Below, in pieces: positions 4,286 through 5,489 of a stretch of DNA of 5,489 bases. A program made the translations under genes and the position numbers. This DNA comes from Rikenellaceae bacterium. GTDB lineage: Bacteria > Bacteroidota > Bacteroidia > Bacteroidales > Rikenellaceae. The stretch's first letter is position 1, and every line of letters begins with the position of its first letter. Location of the stretch: positions 951-6,439 of the forward strand of contig JAJQAW010000078.1 in NCBI GenBank assembly GCA_021203585.1, read 5' to 3'. The notes under the pieces were generated by a model that was given only the letters and a program-made list of their open reading frames with translations, was not told the origin of the DNA and made no database searches.

Positions 4286-5489
4286 ATGTCCGAAACAAAG
4301 GCAACCCGATCCGCCGGTGGGAAACTAACGGAATATGCATACACCGAAGCGGTGGAAGAAGCGAAAAAATATTTTAAAGGCGATGAACTGGCCGCTACGG
4401 TATGGGTAAATAAATATGCCCTGAAAGATTCGATGGGAAAGATTTATGAAAAATCTCCCGAACAGATGCATTGGCGGATAGCCCATGAGATCGAGCGGAT
4501 CGAGAATAAATACCCCAACCCGATGAGTTCGGCCGAAATCCACGGTTTACTCAAAGATTTTAAGTACCTCATTCCGCAAGGCGGACCGATGACGGGGATC
4601 GGTAATAATCTGCAGATCGCGTCCTTGTCCAACTGTTTTGTGATCGGACATAAGCATCCGGCCGATTCTTACGGGGGAATCATCCGGATTGACGAGGAGC
4701 AGGTTCAGCTGATGAAACGCCGCGGTGGAGTGGGGCACGACTTGTCGCACATCCGCCCGACCGGTAGTCCGGTACTCAACAGCGCGCTGACTTCCACCGG
4801 AATCGTTCCCTTTATGGAGCGTTATTCCAATTCCACCCGTGAAGTGGCGCAGGACGGTCGACGCGGCGCGTTGATGCTTTCACTGTCGATCAAGCATCCG
4901 GATGCCGAAAATTTCATTAACGCCAAGGTAGAGACGGGCAAGATAACCGGAGCGAATGTTTCCATCAAGATCGACGACGAATTTATGCGGGCGGTGATCG
5001 AGGGGAAAAAATACGTGCAGACCTTTCCGATCGATTCCAAAAAGCCGCTGTACGTCAAAGAGATCGATGCCCGTACTTTATGGGATAAAATCGTTCATAA
5101 CGCCTGGAAGTCCGCCGAACCCGGTATTCTGTTCTGGGATACGATCATTCGGGAATCCGTACCGGATTGTTATGCCCAGGAGGGTTTCAAAACCGTATCC
5201 ACGAATCCTTGCGGGGAGATACCGCTCTGTCCTTACGACAGTTGCCGTTTGTTAGCGATCAATTTGTACAGTTACGTGGACAATCCCTTTACGGCGAACG
5301 CGTCGTTTAACATGGAGAAATTCAAAAACCATGTGGGCAAGGCGATGCGGATGATGGACGATATCATCGATCTAGAACTGGAAAAAGTCGATGCGATTAT
5401 CGAGAAAATTTCGCACGATCCCGAGGAGGACGATATCCGGGCGGTGGAACAAAATCTATGGAAAAAAATCCGGGAAAAAGCGATTCAGG
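4286..5489 (+). CDS. nrdJ: Adenosylcobalamin-dependent (class II) ribonucleotide reductase, N-terminal part
   Basis: This is the first 401 residues of a vitamin B12-dependent ribonucleotide reductase, which makes deoxyribonucleotides using a thiyl radical formed from adenosylcobalamin. The frame starts at ATG 4286 and stays open to the window edge. ATVWVNKYALKD (37-48) is typical of class II enzymes. SLSNCFV holds the first redox cysteine, C117, and MKRRGGVGHDLSHIRP spans 143-158. The active-site loop NPCGE (307-311) carries N307, radical cysteine C309 and E311. The C-terminal half, including the second redox cysteine and any terminal Cys pair, is outside the window; the full family length is roughly twice what is seen. 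An extra acidic/basic stretch at about 365-400 resembles Bacteroidota members. No Shine-Dalgarno is present, but the 15 nt before the ATG are A-rich. The complex leader suggests regulation, and B12 supply is the obvious candidate signal (inference). Confidence 0.95.
   Translation, partial: MSETKATRSAGGKLTEYAYTEAVEEAKKYFKGDELAATVWVNKYALKDSMGKIYEKSPEQMHWRIAHEIERIENKYPNPMSSAEIHGLLKDFKYLIPQGGPMTGIGNNLQIASLSNCFVIGHKHPADSYGGIIRIDEEQVQLMKRRGGVGHDLSHIRPTGSPVLNSALTSTGIVPFMERYSNSTREVAQDGRRGALMLSLSIKHPDAENFINAKVETGKITGANVSIKIDDEFMRAVIEGKKYVQTFPIDSKKPLYVKEIDARTLWDKIVHNAWKSAEPGILFWDTIIRESVPDCYAQEGFKTVSTNPCGEIPLCPYDSCRLLAINLYSYVDNPFTANASFNMEKFKNHVGKAMRMMDDIIDLELEKVDAIIEKISHDPEEDDIRAVEQNLWKKIREKAIQ

Overview
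The window looks like a chromosomal segment from a member of the Bacteroidota, most likely Bacteroidales. Protein sequence style (FtsY, the LpxL-type acyltransferase, the coenzyme-B12 ribonucleotide reductase) fits. Two clean matches to the Bacteroidota -7 promoter element TAnnTTTG sit just upstream of the two divergent gene starts, and Shine-Dalgarno sequences are generally absent. Base composition is about half G+C or slightly above (judged by eye, not counted). No mobile element, tRNA, rRNA or CRISPR array was seen.

Left half, minus strand (reading from about 2275 down to 1): a probable three-gene operon. It starts with an inositol-monophosphatase-family enzyme (1470-2252). After 26 bp comes an LpxL/HtrB-type lipid A acyltransferase (547-1443). 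A family 2 glycosyltransferase (1-550, cut by the window edge) follows with a 4-bp ATGA overlap. The last two suggest work on the cell envelope or lipopolysaccharide; the phosphatase's link to them is not obvious.

Middle: a GC-rich spacer of about 310 bp (2276-2583) separates divergent promoters. It holds short perfect palindromes and no gene I can recognise.

Right half, plus strand: ftsY, the SRP receptor GTPase (2612-3577), then folB, dihydroneopterin aldolase (3691-4050), then the first 401 codons of an adenosylcobalamin-dependent class II ribonucleotide reductase (4286 to the window end). Each has its own upstream gap (113 bp and 235 bp for the last two). The 235-bp region before the reductase is rich in regulatory-looking structure: a direct repeat, a perfect dyad, a pure pyrimidine tract and two adjacent hairpins.

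The most striking observation is an in-frame amber codon (TAG, 2741-2743) at codon 44 of ftsY, in an otherwise intact gene that is essential in most bacteria. Codons on both sides match the family, and a TTG lies one codon after the stop. Either the base is an error or recent mutation, or the cell makes FtsY by readthrough or by restarting translation, which would give a receptor without its first N-domain helix. I did not find a convincing novel multi-gene system here.
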